From contig NC_088800.1 in the NCBI RefSeq assembly GCF_011386835.1, positions 80,478,981 through 80,542,980 of the forward strand: a stretch of 64,000 nt of DNA, in the 5' to 3' direction. Within the stretch, counting starts at the first letter, position 1. Each line of letters opens with the position of its first letter. The notes under the pieces were generated by a model. It saw only the letters and a program-made list of their open reading frames with translations, had not been told where the DNA came from and searched no databases. The stretch comes from Chrysemys picta bellii (taxonomy: Eukaryota > Chordata > Testudines > Emydidae). This document shows positions 59,034 through 64,000 of the stretch, in pieces. The translations under genes were made by a program, and so were the position numbers.

Positions 59034-62000
59034 GTAAGGCTTGTACTGGCATGTCAATGAACAAGGAATAGTGAATCAAAAAAAGTTAGAGATCTCTTCT
59101 TAAGTGGGGTAAACGATCTTCCAGCACAGTATTCTCCCTATTTAGCAAGTCTTTTTTAAATGTGTTTTTGCGTTTCTCATATACATCTATCAAACAGACT
59201 TTTCCTCCTGCCAAAATACCCACATTTAGAGAGAGAGCGAGCACATATTGGTTTGAGTCACGAGCTTGCCCTTTTCTTATTGGTTATGTGAGTCAGTATC
59301 TTGTAATTTAAATTGCCATCCAAATTCTATTTATACTTGAGGTATTTTAAACTCTTATTCAATGCATCAATAAGGTACTGACTAAACACACAAAAGGAGG
59401 CAAAGTAAGTGTCCAAGACTGTTTTGCTTAAATATTATAGTACTGTATTCGTGATACACAACATTTTAACAGACTATGAATGGAAGAGCGAATGGAACCC
59501 TTACCTCAAAATCCATTCAGTGCTGAAGTGTTCATTAGCGCATTTTTAAAGATGAACTAACAAGATTTTAAGAAAGGTTTAAGATACAAAATCTATGAAC
59601 TGAAGAGAATATACTGTATATGTTTGTCTGACCCACAGTTAGCTAAACTAGTTATTTGATGTGCATAAAGGGAATTGATACTCCATAAGTCTAAATTTAT
59701 TGTCTTGTCACTCATTTGATTTAGATACGAGGTGTTATTGCACTTAAAACAATCTGCTGCTTTAAATGTTAGATGCTGTTGTTTTTGAAGTTGTAGAGCA
59801 CTGTAGGCGTACACAGTACTTTTACAAAACGCCTCAAATGAGTTTTGAGGTTTACAAGAGGAGGACTATCAGAGGGAAGAATACCACTGCTTCTCTGAGA
59901 TGTCTTGATGTCTGGCTTTTATCTTTGAAATACCCTTGTACATTATGGAATGCAAGTTTGAATATACTGGGTAATTACAATGAATGTATTTGTTCAGATT
60001 AATAATAGACAAGGTATCTTCCCAAAGAGAGGGAATGGGTGTCTGTGTATGTAAGTAATAGATTCTATCTGGACTTTGGCCTCATTTTCTGTTGATCCTG
60101 AAGAAGCAGTCTGGAAACATGAACACTTTTCTTTGGGACTTTTTAAAGTCTCGGAATCATTGATCTTACAAATTTTGACGCTTCTTCATCTGTTAGCTAC
60201 GAGCCACTTCATATTTCTTGGGCTTTTATTGACAAGTCTAAGTGCGAATGGCAACTTTCTCCCTGAAACTGTAATGAGAAAGCTTGCAGCTGCCAGCAAA
60301 GGTCCCTATAATCTTTTTAATATTAAACTTCAAGTATCTGAAAATATTTTGTCAACTGAGTCAAGTAGTAACTTTAGGTAACGTACCTATGTGATAAACC
60401 TTACGGAACTAACTCTAGAATGAGCCTTCCCCAAGATTCCCCCACCACTGCTAAAACCTCTGGATCAATTCAGCCCATCACAGAAGCTTTCTACTCTTCT
60501 CCACCCACCCACTCTGCCAGAAATTTATTCAAGCCAAGGGTGTTTTACACCACAGGCCTAGGAGAAAGTTTTCCCTTTCCAACCAAGCAGTGAAGTACAG
60601 TGGCTGCATAGCTCTGTTAAAATACTCAGTGGCAATAGAGGACATTCAAATTGTCATTAGGCTTCAGAGCTGTTTCATTCAGATGAATGTGGGAGCATTT
60701 CACATCTCTCTTGAGCTTTTTCAAGCTGTCAGTAAGGTTCCAGCTATACTATATAGTTTACCATGTTGTCCAATGCTAGCTTTAGATCAGTGCTGTGCAA
60801 CAGTTACACCAAGGTTTGGTTACATCCATGCAGGTAAATCAAACTGTATTATAATACTGTAAATGGTGAAGTGTAGATGCCAGGACCATGACATCTATGT
60901 TTCTAAAGCTCAATTTCTGAAGAAACGGAGGCATCCTTAGGGGATGATGTAGGTTTGCAGACTGCGTCGTTGCGAGGTAAATGGTACAGTCAGATAGTTA
61001 TTGAACTGTTTGATTCCTGCACAAACCAGGAGGCTAGTATGGACACCCTTTAAACTGTTTCAGGAGGAAATGGGTTGTTTGGCTATATAATGTGAAAACC
61101 GTCCTGTTACATATATTTATGTACTCATAAGATACTGCTGCTAGTGAGATTATGCATACTAATGCTGCACTAATCAGATATTCCTCCTGTGCCAGTAGTG
61201 TAAATTCAGATTGGATAGACAGAGCTTTTGAGGCTTGCAGTTCCGTAGCAATCTACCTCAAATATTACCATCAAAATATTTTGAGTGTAGAGTCACAAAC
61301 ACTACTTCTTTGTTCAGGGCCCCTGCTGCTGGGCAGCGCTCTGTCACTACTGACCATCAATTTGGAATCCCCCAAATTTCATGGTGCCTTGATGCCGAAA
61401 ACTGCATAATTGCTCAACTACTATAGTGAGGGGTAGTGGAGCTATTTGGTGTAGATTAATCTTTTATCTCTTCCCCATACTCTCTCCACAGCTTCTTAGA
61501 GCACTGTCCACTTCACCCTGAGAACAGAGGGAGGTTTGGAGTATCTTATGTGCACACTCCATTTCGCGCTTGAATAGTAAAACGTAGGCCACCAATATTT
61601 AGAGGAAGTAAAAATTAAACGTTACAGCACTGTTTCAGACCCAGTATACACCTAAGAAGCTAAAGGTCCATATCTAGGCCGGCCTGACGGTCTTCAGGAA
61701 AATAGTATGTTGAGTGGTGTGGATTTGTTTGGGCCCCAAGCTGGAGAGAGAGGCACTGATTTTGAGTTACCCTTTTCTTCATTTCAAGTGGAAAGGGGGA
61801 TCATGGAAGTGTGTAATTAAGGTGGCTAAAAGCTATGTATTCTCAGGCCATGCAGGAGCCTGCCTGACCCCTGACGTAAGTCAGAGAAACTCTGAAGCTG
61901 GTTTAATTTATGCTCTGTTTCCCATTGTCCCCTAATGCCCTGGGAAACACGGAATAATCGTACACCAGTGCACTCCAGCCATGCTCCTGATTCACCGTCC

Positions 62001-64000
62001 ATGCCAGGGAGCAGGGCTGGTAGAGAGCCTTTATGCCAGCTCTACATTGGTCAGGAAAGGCCTCTAAGCATGGGTATTCTCAGGGGTCTGTTTTTTCCCC
62101 CGCTTTAAAGCCCCTTTCTGCTGCTAGGATAGCATAAAAGTAACTTAGAGTAACTGAGAATCAGGCCTGCTTGTGTAGCACCTGTGCCTTGTACACCATT
62201 CCTTTCCAATGGGCCAATCCAAAAAGCAGCATTGACATGTTGGAAAGGGAGCTAGATTGAGCTCTCACCAGCCGAAAGGATGGATTAGCAAAAGAGAGAG
62301 TCTTTGGGGAGACAAAACTGGTGAATTGTTGATTACTACTCTTCCTTTCCTCTTCTCAAAACGCATACTGCTCTGTCCTTGAAAATAGGTAATCCAGTAG
62401 CTTCATGGTGGCACCTGACCCTTACCTGAAGTCTGAATGGTGCATTGCTGTCTTCTGCCTCTAGCTTTAAAAAACCCTTATTTGGGCTCTTAAGCATTTT
62501 CAGCCAGATATCATGCAGGTTAATAAATGGCAATGTTCTTTGTATCTGCGTCACTAGCCAGGGTAATTTTAATGGTTACGTTATTATGGCGGCATCGTAT
62601 CTGGGCACTTGCAGATGCTGTAGCTGAGGGCCACTTCCACCACCTTGCTCACTGTTGAGATTCAGGCTTTGTTCTTTATTGGATCTTATCCTCTCAACAA
62701 GACAAAGTGGGTTTAAAGCTCAGACTGCCTTGGGCAGGCAGTGAGATCTTGCTCTGTTTTCCCATCTTGCACTTTGCCTGAGGAGTAAACTGGACACGAG
62801 GCAGTCCATTGGCATGTATCTTAAGATCATAAATTTCAGACTTAGACCTCTAAATAACCATGTATGACAAATTAATCTGCAGACTTTAAAGTCTTGACCT
62901 GAGCTGAAGAAGGTACAGAAAATGTGTAGAACAGTTCCCTGACCTCTATTGCATACGTTTTTATACAGTTATGCAGTAGCTCAGATGTAAAGGCATTGTT
63001 CACAGCTTAACCCAGTATTTGATGTGGGATTCTCTGGGATTTGCAAATCTCTAAACTTCTATTAGAGAAAAGTACAAATGTATAATGCTGCCCTGCCTGA
63101 AAATTTGTAAAATTAGCTTTAAGGTGACATCAGTCTAATCTCAATGACCCCTTCTTTGAAAGAAATCCACCTAAGAGCTCCCATCCTACAAGCTCCCCTG
63201 AAAAATGCAGCTGATAACATCTGAACATTTTTTGTTTCCACCTAGTATGTATCCCAGAAATGGTATAGCAGAACTTAGGATAATTTGTACCTAGTTAGTT
63301 TCTCTTTCTTCTTTAGGTCTTGGCTGCACTTGAAAGTTCCTTCAGATTAAGGTAGGGTGTGAATTTAAAGCACAGTAGTTAGTCTGGAATAACTCCATGT
63401 GTGGATTTGCTAAACCTAGGATAAGAGTCCACATGTGGGGTTATGCTGGAACAGTAGAACAGTTATACTGGAATAGCTCCATATGTAGGCCAGCCCTTAC
63501 GTGCAAGACCACAGTTAAAGGTTGAAATTCAGGCCTCTGGAGGTCCCCGTTAAAGATGAAAGCCCCCACTGACTGACATTTCTTGTTGCAAGGACACCCC
63601 CAACCAAGCAGCAAAGAGTAGCACAGGCACAAATTGGTAGCAGCAGATGCATGCCTGAGTCACTAAAAAGGAAAACATACTGAGCTGTAGTATGGCATAT
63701 AACAAACTGAGCAGATTGAACTATGAACAAAAGCTGGTCCATTACAGTAGTTGCATTTTCAAAATGCAGTAGAATACTGCATACAAAAATTAAATTCAAA
63801 TCACATTACTGTTTAGACGCTAGCTTTTACAGCCCAGTAATTTTAAAGGGTCATTGTCAAAATTGACAGGTCTGATGTTGAGCCTAACGTTATACATATT
63901 TTCTCCTGATTCTGAAGAACCTGTCAGCCCCTACCCCCCTGACAACGTTTGCCACGTAGCTGAGAAGTTTGGATTCTAAGTGACATCCCCAAACCCAGAA
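59034..64000 (+). other. USP22: USP22-family intron (5' part; next exon beyond window)
   Basis: Begins GTAAGG. I scanned for the next conserved exon (its NNPNHCNCIIDQ segment would be unmistakable) and did not see it. Apart from the MITE near 63322, this stretch has no recognisable element. Open frames of 60-101 aa (for example 60076-60381) show no known motif and no exon-like borders. Confidence 0.9.
63322..63500. mobile_element. Probable MITE
   Basis: Left 'ggtcttggctgcacttgaaag' and right complement 'aagggctggcctacatatggagctattcc' are weakly mirrored. Internal 'gtctggaataactccatgtgtgga' and 'actggaatagctccatatgta' form repeated motifs. Superfamily unclear. Confidence 0.4.

Noticed and set aside
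60076..60381. 101-aa plus-strand frame
   Set aside because: No motif, no plausible splice borders and no start context of note.
59034..64000. Search for the next USP22 exon
   Set aside because: None of the conserved residues following the QQDAHEF exon were found in any frame, so the exon is beyond the window.

Overview
This is eukaryotic, vertebrate DNA, and by its repeats most likely a turtle or tortoise. It is AT-rich, intron-dominated and full of CR1 LINE fragments, MIR-like SINEs, hAT and Harbinger-type non-autonomous transposons, and a short retroposon family that I associate with turtle genomes. There are no bacterial-style genes. The reptile assignment rests on recognising repeat families, not on a database search.

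The backbone is one plus-strand gene, USP22 or its closest paralogue: the deubiquitinase of the SAGA co-activator complex. Four constitutive coding exons are visible at 8758-8871, 14346-14447, 48317-48486 and 58886-59033. They encode residues equivalent to about 102-280 of human USP22, from the end of the ZnF-UBP domain to the QQDAHEF motif of the catalytic domain. The catalytic cysteine codon is at 48349-48351. All splice sites are GT-AG and all phases join without a break. The first exons lie before the window, and the rest of the catalytic domain lies after it.

A fifth, very small exon at 9408-9452 is the most interesting coding feature. It is 45 nt long, has strong splice sites, keeps the frame, and would insert 15 residues between the ZnF-UBP and catalytic domains. 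As I remember the sequences, canonical human USP22 lacks this insert, but human USP27X (an intronless USP22-derived gene) has a matching insert at exactly this point.

Layout: 1-8757, upstream intron with an L1-type LINE remnant broken by DNA elements, a SINE-like retroposon and a hAT element; 8872-14345, second intron with the 45-nt exon; 14448-48316, a 33.9-kb intron with CR1 fragments, an ERV-type LTR, MITEs, a degraded minus-strand reading frame (30.6-31.8 kb), and a chain of exon-like blocks (44.2-46.3 kb) that could be a small nested gene; 48487-58885, intron with hAT, Tigger-type, Harbinger-type and retroposon insertions, several with clear target-site duplications; 59034-64000, start of the next intron, mostly without recognisable features.

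Only the USP22-family exons are secure as genes. The nested gene and the minus-strand pseudogene are hypotheses. Most other long open frames fall in GC-rich transposons or are chance.
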